A DNA stretch of 13,705 nt from UMGS1307 sp964523005 (GTDB taxonomy: Bacteria; Bacillota; Clostridia; Oscillospirales; CAG-382): contig CAZFZL010000038.1 in the NCBI GenBank assembly GCA_964523005.1, forward strand, positions 1 through 13,705, given 5' to 3'. The notes beneath the pieces were generated by a model. It had not been told where the DNA came from and ran no database searches. It saw nothing but the letters and a program-made list of their open reading frames with translations. Shown piece by piece: positions 5,785 to 12,973 of the stretch (position 1 is its first letter; each line of letters begins with the position of its first letter). A program made the position numbers and the translations under genes.

Positions 5785-7080
5785 TCAGACAGCGGCTGTG
5801 CCCTTGTCTGTACCGTCATACGATACGCGGACTATGTCACCGCCGACGCTGCGAAGCTTGTCGACTATATCTTCGTAGCCTCTTTCAATATGATATATAT
5901 CCTCGATCACAGTCTGCCCTTCCGCTGAGAGTCCGGCGATTATCATCGCGACGCCCGCGCGCAGATCGACCGCCTTGACCTTTGCGCTCTTGAGCATCAA
6001 AACACCCTGCACTATCGCGCTGCGTCCTTCAAGCTTTATTGAAGCGCCCATTCTGATAAGCTCGTCGACATATCTGAATCTGTTTTCAAATACGCTTTCG
6101 GTAAGTATCGAAGTGCCTGCAGCAGTGGCGAGCAGGACGCATATCTGAGGGTTCATATCAGTCGGAAATCCGGGATACGGAAGCGTTTTCACGTTTATCC
6201 TGTTGAGCCGTCCGTTTCTCGAAACGGTTATCGAATCGTCGTTTTCGACCACGGTCGCGCCAAGCTCGACGAGCTTTGCTGTAATTGATTCAAGATGCTT
6301 CGGGATAACGTTGGCGATGGTCAGCTCACTGCCGTCCACAGCGCACGCGGCAGCCATGAACGTCCCTGCTTCTATCATGTCGGGCAATATTGCGTATGTT
6401 GTTCCCTGAAGCTGCGAAACGCCTTTGATTTTTATCACATCTGTACCGGCGCCGCTGATGTTCGCGCCGCAGGCGTTGAGAAAGTTCGCACAGTCAACGA
6501 CGTGCGGCTCTCTCGCCGGGTTATCAATGACCGTCATGCCCTTAGCGCGTACCGCTGCGAGCATTATGTTTATAGTCGCCCCGACTGAAACGTCGTCCAT
6601 GTATATTGACGTACCATTCAGTCCGTCAGCGCCCGTTTCACCGATGACGCAGCCGTCTTTGATCGAGATCTCAGCACCGAGTGCTTCAAAGCCCTTGATG
6701 TGTCTGTCGATCGGGCGTACTCCGAAATCACACCCACCCGGAAGCGCCGAGCGCGCTCTGCCGAATCTGCCGAGCTCCGCTCCGAGGATATAATATGAAC
6801 CTCTGAATTTTCTTGCAAGGTCATAGGGTGACGAACACGGGACTATAAATCTCGTATCGATCTCAACGCTCGTTCTGCTGAGTTTTCTGACCCTCGCGCC
6901 TATCGCGCTGAGTATCTCAAGCGTAGCCATGACATCCGAAACCGGAGGCAGGTTTTCTATAACACAAACGTCCTCGGTCAATATCGTAGCAAACAATATC
7001 CCGAGCGCGGAATTTTTCATGCCGCCGACTTCTACCGTGCCGCGAAGAGGATTACCCCCGTTCACAACAAATCTATCCAT
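5785..7080 (-). CDS. murA: UDP-N-acetylglucosamine 1-carboxyvinyltransferase (MurA)
   Basis: A 431-aa cytosolic enzyme for the first committed step of peptidoglycan synthesis: transfer of enolpyruvate from PEP to UDP-GlcNAc. Family residues are all present with near E. coli numbering: K22-N23 in GGMKNSAL, catalytic Cys117 and Arg122 in LPGGCDFGVRPID (so fosfomycin sensitivity is expected), the PTDM Asp loop (FPTDMNPQ), ENRF...ELIRMGA and DLRAG. Its length is typical and two EPSP-synthase-like halves are apparent. I chose the ATG at 7080 because AAAAAGGA lies 8 nt upstream; Met codons at 7107 and 7089 lack a spaced SD. It is transcribed divergently from the RNase J gene, probably from two promoters (7119-7146 and 7177-7205), and heads the murA-mscL-kinase run. 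Firmicutes often have two MurA paralogues; which one this is cannot be told here. Confidence 0.96.
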   Translation of the reverse strand: MDRFVVNGGNPLRGTVEVGGMKNSALGILFATILTEDVCVIENLPPVSDVMATLEILSAIGARVRKLSRTSVEIDTRFIVPCSSPYDLARKFRGSYYILGAELGRFGRARSALPGGCDFGVRPIDRHIKGFEALGAEISIKDGCVIGETGADGLNGTSIYMDDVSVGATINIMLAAVRAKGMTVIDNPAREPHVVDCANFLNACGANISGAGTDVIKIKGVSQLQGTTYAILPDMIEAGTFMAAACAVDGSELTIANVIPKHLESITAKLVELGATVVENDDSITVSRNGRLNRINVKTLPYPGFPTDMNPQICVLLATAAGTSILTESVFENRFRYVDELIRMGASIKLEGRSAIVQGVLMLKSAKVKAVDLRAGVAMIIAGLSAEGQTVIEDIYHIERGYEDIVDKLRSVGGDIVRVSYDGTDKGTAAV

Positions 7081-7118
7081 AATATTCATCCTTTTTAATC
7101 GTATCATTGCTCAGCATC

Positions 7119-7146
7119 AGTATATCATATTTTCGGATTTTGTCAA
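7119..7146 (-). promoter_or_regulatory. Proximal sigma-A promoter of murA
   Basis: On the minus strand: -35 TTGACA (7146-7141, perfect), 16-nt spacer, -10 TATACT (7124-7119) preceded by TGA (extended -10). The predicted start is near 7112, about 32 nt before the murA start codon. Confidence 0.7.
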
Positions 7147-7176
7147 TAGAACATTTGAAAAAGCTGTCACTAATTA

Positions 7177-7205
7177 ATTATATGCTTTTTCCCCGTTATT
7201 GTCAC
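7177..7205 (-). promoter_or_regulatory. Distal promoter candidate of murA
   Basis: On the minus strand: -35 GTGACA (7205-7200), 17-nt spacer, -10 TATAAT (7182-7177, perfect). It lies upstream of the proximal murA promoter and its -35 faces the -35 of the RNase J promoter across 17 bp. Confidence 0.5.
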
Positions 7206-7222
7206 GCTTGGTGCAAAAACGC

Positions 7223-7251
7223 TTGACAACAGGGTAAAATAAGTTTATAAT
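7223..7251 (+). promoter_or_regulatory. Perfect-consensus sigma-A promoter of the RNase J operon
   Basis: -35 TTGACA (7223-7228), exactly 17 nt, -10 TATAAT (7246-7251). Both hexamers match the consensus at every base. Expected transcription start is near 7258, giving a leader of about 53 nt before the ATG at 7311. This should be one of the strongest promoters in the window unless it is repressed. Confidence 0.85.
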
Positions 7252-7267
7252 GTTATGATAGATTATT

Positions 7268-7285
7268 ATGTACATAGATGTACAT
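7268..7285. promoter_or_regulatory. Two tandem ATGTACAT palindromes, candidate operator
   Basis: The self-complementary octamer ATGTACAT occurs at 7268-7275 and again at 7278-7285, separated by AG, so the centres are 10 bp apart (about one helical turn). They lie 17-34 bp downstream of the -10 of the consensus promoter, in the early transcribed region, a suitable place for a repressor. No regulator is identified. Confidence 0.4.
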
Positions 7286-7310
7286 TATTGATATATAAGA
7301 AAGGTATTTT

Positions 7311-9056
7311 ATGGCAAAATCTAAAAAGGCAGAAAAGCAGGCACAGATGAACGCACCGCAGGTGCAGTCTGCAAAAAAACAACAACGTCCGGGGAAGGAG
7401 CTTCCGAAGCTCAAGGTCATATTTCTCGGCGGACTGAATCAGATAGGCAGAAACATCACAGTATACGAATTCGAAAACGATATTGTCATCGTCGACTGCG
7501 GGGTATCTTTTCCTGACGACAATATGCTCGGTATCGATCTCGTGATCCCTGATACAACTTATCTCGAAAAAAACGCAAGCAGGATACGCGGGCTTGTGAT
7601 AACTCACGGCCATGAGGATCACATCGGAGCGATCCCGTTTCTCCTGAAAAAAATCAACATACCGGTCTACGGGACAACACTCACGCTCGGTATACTCGAA
7701 AACAAGCTTGTCGAGCACGGGCTTGACAAAACGGCGATCCTCAACGAGGTTTCTCTCGGCTCGACAATCACACTCGGTGCTTTTTCAATCGAGTTCATTA
7801 CGGTGAACCACAGTATCGCTGACGCCGCGGCGCTTGCGATCACGACTCCGGTCGGAACGACGATCCATTCAGGTGACTTCAAAATCGACCTCACGCCGCC
7901 GGAAGGCAAGCCGATCGATCTCGCGCGTCTCGCCGCGCTCGGCACAAAGGGCGTGCTTGCCCTCATGTGCGAATCGACAAACATCGAGCGTCCCGGCTAC
8001 ACGCCTTCGGAAAAGATCGTATGCTCGTCGTTCGACAGGCTCTTCTTCAATTGCGATAAACGCGTCATAATCGCGACGTTCTCGACGAATGTACACCGCG
8101 TCCAGCAGATAATCAACGCCTCACAGCGTTACGGAAGAAAAGTCGCCGTCACCGGCAGAAGCATGATCAACGTCATCAAAGCAGCCACACGACTCGGATA
8201 CATCAAGATTCCCGACGGCACGCTCATCGAGCCTGCCGAAATGAAGCGTTACAAGCCCTCTCAGCTCACTTTGATAACCACCGGCAGCCAGGGAGAGCCG
8301 ATGAGCGCGCTTTACCGCATGGCGTTCGGAGACCATTCGCAGATCTCGGTCGGAGCGTCAGATCTCGTTATTCTCTCATCTTCACCCATACCGGGCAACG
8401 AAAAGCTCATCTGCAACATCATCAACGAGCTTATGAAGCGCGGCTGCGAGGTCGTCAACGACGACATAGCTGACGTTCACGTTTCCGGGCACGCGTGCCG
8501 TGAGGAGATCAAGATCATGCACGCGCTGACAAACCCGAAATTCTTCATCCCGATGCACGGTGAATACAGACACCTCAAGCGTCACGCGGATCTTGCGCAT
8601 GAGATGGGCATGGACGACAAGCACATCATAATCCCCGAAATAGGAAAGGTCATAGAGATCACGAAGCGTTCGATGAAGGTCAACGGTTCCGTACAAGCCG
8701 GAACGGTGCTCGTGGACGGCTACGGCGTAGGCGATGTCGGCATGAGTGTGCTGCGTGACCGCAAACGCATGAGCGAGGACGGTATACTGATAATCTCCGC
8801 GGCTATCGAATCAGTCGGCAGATATGTGCTCGGAAGCGTCGACGTTATTTCACGCGGCTTCGTGTATGCCAAGGATTCGGAGGCGCTCATCGAGGAAACG
8901 GCAAAGAACGCCGAAAAGTTTATCAACGACAAGCTCGATCACGGAGCAAACGACCTTGCATCCGTCAAGAGCAAGCTTTGCGATCAGATATCATCGCTGC
9001 TCTACCAGCGCACGAAGCGGCGCCCGATAGTCATCGCAATAATTAACGAAGTATGA
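7311..9056 (+). CDS. Ribonuclease J
   Basis: A 581-aa metallo-beta-lactamase/beta-CASP ribonuclease (5'-3' exonuclease plus endonuclease) central to RNA decay and processing in Firmicutes. After a basic, flexible ~30-residue N-terminal extension come the core (KVIFLGGLNQIGRN, ~35-48) and the zinc motif HGHEDH with ligands H99, H101, D103 and H104. The GSQGEPMSAL beta-CASP segment, SSSPIPGNEKLI and HVSGHACREEI...FFIPMHGEYRHL follow. The C-terminal ~100 residues are the helical/KH-like tail of the family (GRYVLGSVDVISRGFVY, then RTKRRPIVIAIINEV). GAAAGG sits 7 nt before the start codon. The stop overlaps the next start by 4 nt (ATGA at 9053-9056). J1 and J2 paralogues cannot be told apart here, so no symbol is given. 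Confidence 0.96.
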   Translation: MAKSKKAEKQAQMNAPQVQSAKKQQRPGKELPKLKVIFLGGLNQIGRNITVYEFENDIVIVDCGVSFPDDNMLGIDLVIPDTTYLEKNASRIRGLVITHGHEDHIGAIPFLLKKINIPVYGTTLTLGILENKLVEHGLDKTAILNEVSLGSTITLGAFSIEFITVNHSIADAAALAITTPVGTTIHSGDFKIDLTPPEGKPIDLARLAALGTKGVLALMCESTNIERPGYTPSEKIVCSSFDRLFFNCDKRVIIATFSTNVHRVQQIINASQRYGRKVAVTGRSMINVIKAATRLGYIKIPDGTLIEPAEMKRYKPSQLTLITTGSQGEPMSALYRMAFGDHSQISVGASDLVILSSSPIPGNEKLICNIINELMKRGCEVVNDDIADVHVSGHACREEIKIMHALTNPKFFIPMHGEYRHLKRHADLAHEMGMDDKHIIIPEIGKVIEITKRSMKVNGSVQAGTVLVDGYGVGDVGMSVLRDRKRMSEDGILIISAAIESVGRYVLGSVDVISRGFVYAKDSEALIEETAKNAEKFINDKLDHGANDLASVKSKLCDQISSLLYQRTKRRPIVIAIINEV

Positions 9057-9784
9057 AAAGCCTGCTCCTTCAGCACGGCTGTGCTGTCATAACGGGAGGC
9101 ACCGGAGGAATAGGCGAGGAATGCGTAAAGCTGTTCGCAGAAAGCGGCTTTAAAACCGTTTTCATATGGAACGGCAGCGCGGACGCCGCAAAGCGAATAT
9201 CGGAACAGACGGGCGCGGAGGCGCTTCAATGCGATATAACTGACGCGGGCGTCGTTAAAGAAACGGTCGCATACATCGCGTCGTGCTACGGCAGCATATC
9301 AGTGCTTGTAAATTGTGCAGGTGTATCGCTCACCGCTCCGTTTAACTGCTGCACCGAGCAGCAGACTCAAAAGCTGTACAGCGTAAATCTCGGCGGCACG
9401 CTCAACTGCTGCCGCGCAGCAGCACCGTATATGGTACGCGAAAAGCACGGCTCGATAGTCAATGTATCTTCCGTGTGGGGGCTGCACGGTGCGTCGTGCG
9501 AGGTCGATTATTCTTGCTCAAAGGGCGCTGTGATCGCGCTGACTAAAGCACTCTCACGCGAGCTGGGACCGTCAGGCGTACGCGTCAACTGTGTATGTCC
9601 GGGACTTATCGACACTAAAATGAACGCGGCGCTCACAAAAGACGACGTTGACGCGTTCTGCACTTCCCTTTCGCTCGGCAGACCGGGTATGCCTGCCGAG
9701 GCCGCAAAAGCAATAATGTTTCTCGCGTCGGAGGACGCGTCGTATATTACCGGCGCGGTGCTTGCCGTGGACGGCGGATTTTGA
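9053..9784 (+). CDS. Short-chain dehydrogenase/reductase, FabG-like
   Basis: A 243-aa classical SDR. The dinucleotide loop is TGGTGGIG (14-21), NCAG is at 87-90 (usually NNAG), and the catalytic set is S140 (NVSS), Y153 and K157 (YSCSK). PGLIDTKM follows the active site, and the C-terminus AVLAVDGGF is typical. This is the size and pattern of FabG-like 3-oxoacyl-ACP reductases, but the substrate cannot be proven and no other fatty-acid genes are nearby. It is unusually cysteine-rich (about a dozen Cys). The start overlaps the RNase J stop (ATGA) and there is no strong SD, so it is probably translated by coupling. Why an SDR is joined to an RNase J gene is not clear. Confidence 0.9.
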   Translation: MKSLLLQHGCAVITGGTGGIGEECVKLFAESGFKTVFIWNGSADAAKRISEQTGAEALQCDITDAGVVKETVAYIASCYGSISVLVNCAGVSLTAPFNCCTEQQTQKLYSVNLGGTLNCCRAAAPYMVREKHGSIVNVSSVWGLHGASCEVDYSCSKGAVIALTKALSRELGPSGVRVNCVCPGLIDTKMNAALTKDDVDAFCTSLSLGRPGMPAEAAKAIMFLASEDASYITGAVLAVDGGF

Positions 9785-9810
9785 CTTCTTTTACCGGAAA
9801 GGAACACCAA

Positions 9811-10350
9811 ATGAAAAAAACGACTGCTATCATAATGCTTATCATCCTCACGCTTTCGTTCGTCTCGTGCTCAGACGCCGACGACACGTACAGCTGCCCT
9901 GACGGGAAGCTCGTCGCGACGAGCGATGCGGCTGACTATTATTTCTTCTATCCCTCTGACTGGCGTGCCGACAGAGCCGACGGAATGATCTCGGTCGTCG
10001 CAGGATACGACCCGTCAAACGGAAAATCCGAGGCAAGCGTGTCTGTCACTGATTTCAAAGCAAGCGGCCTGAAGGACGGCGAGGAATACTGGACGAAGCA
10101 TCTTTCAGAGTATCAGGCTACCTTCGCGGATATGGAGATCATCGAAGAAAAGACCATCACCATCGCAAACGTCGAATTTCCCTTCAAAACGTATACTGCA
10201 AGCGTCGGCGGCGTCAAATACAAGTATTCGCAGGTATTCATTTATAACAGCCCGCGCATCTATATAATAACCTACACAGCGTCGGAAGACGACTACGATA
10301 CTTATATCGCCGACTTTGACGAGCTGGCGACTACGTTCAGAGGCAAATAA
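9811..10350 (+). CDS. Putative lipoprotein with PsbP-like domain
   Basis: A 179-aa secreted protein. A Lys-Lys start and hydrophobic core (TAIIMLIILTLSF) are followed by FVSC, with Cys20 as the likely lipidated residue; the -3 Phe is not ideal for a lipobox. The mature part begins with a short Asp-rich linker, then YYFFYPSDWRADRADGMISV and later VFIYNSPRIYIITYTAS. This resembles PsbP-related domains common in clostridial lipoproteins, whose role is unknown. The ATG at 9811 was chosen over an in-frame ATG-less extension to 9781 because GGAAAGGA lies 7 nt upstream and the signal peptide then starts correctly. It follows the SDR by 26 bp and precedes the next gene by 5 bp. Confidence 0.75.
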   Translation: MKKTTAIIMLIILTLSFVSCSDADDTYSCPDGKLVATSDAADYYFFYPSDWRADRADGMISVVAGYDPSNGKSEASVSVTDFKASGLKDGEEYWTKHLSEYQATFADMEIIEEKTITIANVEFPFKTYTASVGGVKYKYSQVFIYNSPRIYIITYTASEDDYDTYIADFDELATTFRGK

Positions 10351-10355
10351 TAAAG

Positions 10356-10811
10356 ATGGCTGACAAGATCACCCTCAACTGTCCGGACACGCTCGAAGAG
10401 CTGACAAAGCGCTGGGATTATATGACGTCTGAATCGTTTTACGCCGGATGTGACGGCGTGATGGACGTCGTGTTCACCGGTACGCGCAAAGACGACAGAA
10501 TTACGCTCATCTACAAAGCGCCCGCGATGCGCACGACCTTTGCGAGCGTCTTTTCGGGCAGGCTCGTGGAAACTCCGACAGGCAGCGCGATAATCGGCGG
10601 ATTCAGAAAAAGATATTCCGATTACGTCATCGGCGCGATCATCTGCGTGCTGCTTTTCGGCTTCGCGCAGGGTATGCTTGACATATACTATTACGCTTCC
10701 ATCATCTTCGCAACGGTCAGTCTCGTGATCATATGTCTTCTGCTGACCGTCACCAAACGCTCAAAAAAGCGTTATACTGATTTTCTCGAACGAATTATAC
10801 GGGGAATATAA
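10356..10811 (+). CDS. Two-TM hypothetical membrane protein
   Basis: A 151-aa protein I do not recognise with certainty. Residues 1-88 are soluble and strand-rich (ITLIYKAPAMRTTFASVFSGRLVE, then GSAIIGGFRKR), reminiscent of small PH-like domain proteins in Clostridia where FxGxI...G precedes membrane helices. Two hydrophobic helices follow at ~90-110 (VIGAIICVLLFGFAQGML) and ~112-132 (ASIIFATVSLVIICLLLTV), then a short basic tail. The ATG is only 5 nt after the lipoprotein stop with a weak AAAG site, so translational coupling is likely. It is the last gene of the RNase J run. Confidence 0.7.
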   Translation: MADKITLNCPDTLEELTKRWDYMTSESFYAGCDGVMDVVFTGTRKDDRITLIYKAPAMRTTFASVFSGRLVETPTGSAIIGGFRKRYSDYVIGAIICVLLFGFAQGMLDIYYYASIIFATVSLVIICLLLTVTKRSKKRYTDFLERIIRGI

Positions 10812-10829
10812 ACTTTATTTTGTGACGTT

Positions 10830-10849
10830 TTACCGTTGTAATACGGTAA
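10830..10849. promoter_or_regulatory. Hairpin/inverted repeat over the ilvB -35 region
   Basis: TTACCGT (10830-10836) and ACGGTAA (10843-10849) are perfect complements with a 6-nt spacer. The repeat overlaps the -35 box of the ilvB promoter. It could be an operator, or the remains of a terminator for the upstream genes, although no U-tract follows. Confidence 0.35.
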
Positions 10850-10864
10850 GGTGTATGCTATTAT
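10836..10864 (+). promoter_or_regulatory. Extended -10 promoter of ilvBN
   Basis: -35 TTGTAA (10836-10841), 17-nt spacer, -10 TATTAT (10859-10864) preceded by TGC, an extended -10. The start would be near 10871, only ~26 nt before the ilvB ATG, which leaves no room for a T-box or leader-peptide attenuator. Confidence 0.6.
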
Positions 10865-10871
10865 TTAATCA

Positions 10872-10885
10872 GTAAAAATTTTTAC
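10872..10885. promoter_or_regulatory. Perfect 14-bp palindrome abutting the ilvB Shine-Dalgarno
   Basis: GTAAAAATTTTTAC is fully self-complementary and sits right at the predicted transcription start, ending where the ilvB ribosome binding site (ACGGAGG) begins. It is AT-rich, so chance is possible, but its position suits a repressor site. Confidence 0.35.
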
Positions 10886-10896
10886 GGAGGCATGGC

Positions 10897-12450
10897 ATGA
10901 CCGGAGCTGAGATAACCGTACAAGTCTTAAAAAAGCACGGCGTTGATACGGTGTTCGGGCTTCCCGGCGCTGCCGTGCTTTCACTTTATGACGCACTGTA
11001 CCGCGACGGTAGGATACATCATGTGCTCTGTACGCACGAGGAAAACTGCGCGTTCGCGGCAGACGGGTACGCAAGAGCGTCTGGCAAGGCAGGTGTGGTT
11101 TTAGCTACGAGCGGTCCGGGCGCAACCAATCTCGTAACCGCGATTGCCAACGCCTATATGGATTCGATACCGCTTGTCGCGATAACAGGAAATGTTCCGG
11201 CTGCAAGTCTCGGCAGGGACAGCTTTCAGGAAATCGACATAGCCGGCGTCACGATGCCGATAACAAAGCACAACATGATAGTAAAAAGCGCAGACGCGCT
11301 CGAAAAAGCGCTGACTGACGCGTTCACCGTCGCGCTCAGCGGAAGAAAAGGGCCTGTACTCGTAGATGTGACCTCAAACTGCTTTGAAGAAGAAGCTGAG
11401 TACGGTTCTCTTGAAAAAGCGCTCATCCCGCTTCCGGAGTACAACATCACCGATGCGCTCGCGCTTATAGAAAAAAGCGCCAGTCCTCTGATATGCGCGG
11501 GCGGAGGCGTGATCAGCGCCAACGCCGCGCCGGAGCTTTTCAGCCTTGCCAAGAAGCTGCACTGCCCTGTCGCTCTCACCAACATGGGTATAGGCGCATA
11601 TCCTGCCGACGACGAACAGTACGTCGGGCTCGCCGGTATGCAGATACCGCCGGCTTTTGCCGATGCGCTCAGGAAATGTGATCTGTTTATTGCTCTCGGT
11701 CTTCGCTTTTCCGACAGACTGATAACTAATCTGGATTCGTACGCTCCCGGTCTTCAGATACTGCATATTGACATTGATCTTGCCGAGATAAGCAAGGTTA
11801 TCAAAGCATACAGCTACATCAGAGGCGATGTAAAGCAAGTGCTTTCTTCGCTCATCGGTTCACTTCCGGAGCGGAAAGGTGCTTTTGCCCGTACATGTGC
11901 ATCGTCGCAGCCGGAAAACGCGTTTTTGAAAAGGATATTCGCCTTCTACAATTCACAGGACAAGCACACGCTCTATTCGACCGATGTCGGACTGCACCAG
12001 CTTTGGGCTGTCAATTCCCTACATATAAATATGCCGCGCACCTTTTTCACGAGCGGCGGTCTCGGCGCAATGGGCTACGGACTTCCTGCGGCGATAGGCG
12101 CCTCGATTGCTTATAAAAGCGGCGTTTACAGCGTTGTGTTCAGCGGTGACGGTAGCTTCTTAATGAGCTCGAACGAGCTGATAACGGCGGTACGCGAAAA
12201 GCTCAATATCACTGTCGTGGTGTTCAACAATACATCGCTGGGCATGGTGCGCTTCTGGCAGAATCAGCGCTGTGACGGCAGATATTATCAGACACAGACA
12301 CCCGTGCGTGACCTTGAAGCGGCGGCACGGTCGTGTGGTGCATCGTACACGCGCATCGAATCCGATTCCGACGTCGAAGCGTTGCTCTCTAAGACGGCAG
12401 AAGGCGTGAACGTTGTCGAATGTATCATTGATAAGGACGTATTCATATGA
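10897..12450 (+). CDS. ilvB: Acetolactate synthase, catalytic (large) subunit
   Basis: A 517-aa thiamine-diphosphate enzyme that condenses two pyruvates to acetolactate, or pyruvate with 2-oxobutyrate, opening valine/leucine and isoleucine synthesis. The N-terminal ThDP domain has GLPGAAVL, HEENCAFAADGYARASG (E48 is the cofactor-activating Glu; HEQ is more usual) and TSGPGATNLVTAIANAYMDSIP. SFQEIDI...ITKHN matches ALS closely. The middle domain has AGGGVI and LRFSDR. The C-terminal ThDP motif is GDGSFLMSSNEL...VVFNN, and Trp is kept in MVRFWQ. It is shorter than the usual 550-570 aa: it stops at CIIDKDVFI and lacks the ENVxPM-type tail. GGAGG lies 6 nt before the ATG, and ilvN overlaps by 4 nt. 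The neighbouring regulatory subunit supports an anabolic ALS over other ThDP enzymes. Confidence 0.93.
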   Translation: MTGAEITVQVLKKHGVDTVFGLPGAAVLSLYDALYRDGRIHHVLCTHEENCAFAADGYARASGKAGVVLATSGPGATNLVTAIANAYMDSIPLVAITGNVPAASLGRDSFQEIDIAGVTMPITKHNMIVKSADALEKALTDAFTVALSGRKGPVLVDVTSNCFEEEAEYGSLEKALIPLPEYNITDALALIEKSASPLICAGGGVISANAAPELFSLAKKLHCPVALTNMGIGAYPADDEQYVGLAGMQIPPAFADALRKCDLFIALGLRFSDRLITNLDSYAPGLQILHIDIDLAEISKVIKAYSYIRGDVKQVLSSLIGSLPERKGAFARTCASSQPENAFLKRIFAFYNSQDKHTLYSTDVGLHQLWAVNSLHINMPRTFFTSGGLGAMGYGLPAAIGASIAYKSGVYSVVFSGDGSFLMSSNELITAVREKLNITVVVFNNTSLGMVRFWQNQRCDGRYYQTQTPVRDLEAAARSCGASYTRIESDSDVEALLSKTAEGVNVVECIIDKDVFI

Positions 12451-12929
12451 AAACATATTTTCTCAGCGTTCTCGTAAACAACCATTTCGGCGTACTCACG
12501 CGCATATCGGGGCTGTTCGCGCGGCGCGGCTACAATATAAAAAGCCTCACCGTAGGCGAAACACAGGACAGCAGCATTTCAAGGATGACAATAGAATGCA
12601 TCGGCGACGAGCATACGGTCGAGCAGATACAAAGCCAGCTGCTCAAGCTCGTCGACGTCAAAGCCGTAACACTGCTCGATGAAAAGAGTTTCATCGCGCG
12701 CGAGCTTTTTCTCGTCAAGGTAAAGGCAAACGACACGAACAGAGCCGCTATCATGCAGGTGTGCGATATTTTTCGTGCAAAGGCGGTCGATGTCGCCCCC
12801 GAAAGCATGGTGCTTGAGATCACGGGCGACGAAAGCAAGCTCGAAGCCTTCCGCTCGCTCATGGACGCTTACGGCATAATTGAGACCTCTCGCACCGGTG
12901 TGACGGCAATGTCACGCGGATTACAATAA
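12447..12929 (+). CDS. ilvN: Acetolactate synthase, regulatory (small) subunit
   Basis: A 160-aa subunit that activates the catalytic subunit and usually confers feedback inhibition by valine. Residues ~3-76 are an ACT domain with the family signature VNNHFGVLTRISGLFARRGY followed by NIKSLTVG. Residues ~85-158 are the ALS small-subunit C-terminal domain (RELFLVKVKA, then IFRAKAVDVAPESMVLEITG and TGVTAMSRG). The length is standard. The start ATG overlaps the ilvB stop (ATGA), ensuring coupled synthesis of the two subunits. The conserved Asn-His-Gly-Val region that binds valine in known homologues looks intact. The name ilvH would be equally acceptable. Confidence 0.94.
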   Translation: MKTYFLSVLVNNHFGVLTRISGLFARRGYNIKSLTVGETQDSSISRMTIECIGDEHTVEQIQSQLLKLVDVKAVTLLDEKSFIARELFLVKVKANDTNRAAIMQVCDIFRAKAVDVAPESMVLEITGDESKLEAFRSLMDAYGIIETSRTGVTAMSRGLQ

Positions 12930-12939
12930 ACCAGACTTT

Positions 12940-12963
12940 AAGGAGAGCCTGCATCGCGCAGGC
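12940..12963 (+). promoter_or_regulatory. Distant Shine-Dalgarno followed by a hairpin before the symporter start
   Basis: AAGGAG (12940-12945) is the only good ribosome binding site before the symporter ATG (12974), but it is 28 nt away. Between them GCCTGC (12947-12952) and GCAGGC (12958-12963) form a GC-rich 6-bp stem with a 5-nt loop. If folded, the remaining SD-to-ATG distance would be 11 nt. Confidence 0.5.
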
Positions 12964-12973
12964 AGACGAAAAA

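Noticed and set aside
10812..10896. T-box riboswitch or leader-peptide attenuator before ilvB
   Set aside because: Only 85 bp between genes, predicted leader ~26 nt; no specifier or antiterminator elements fit.
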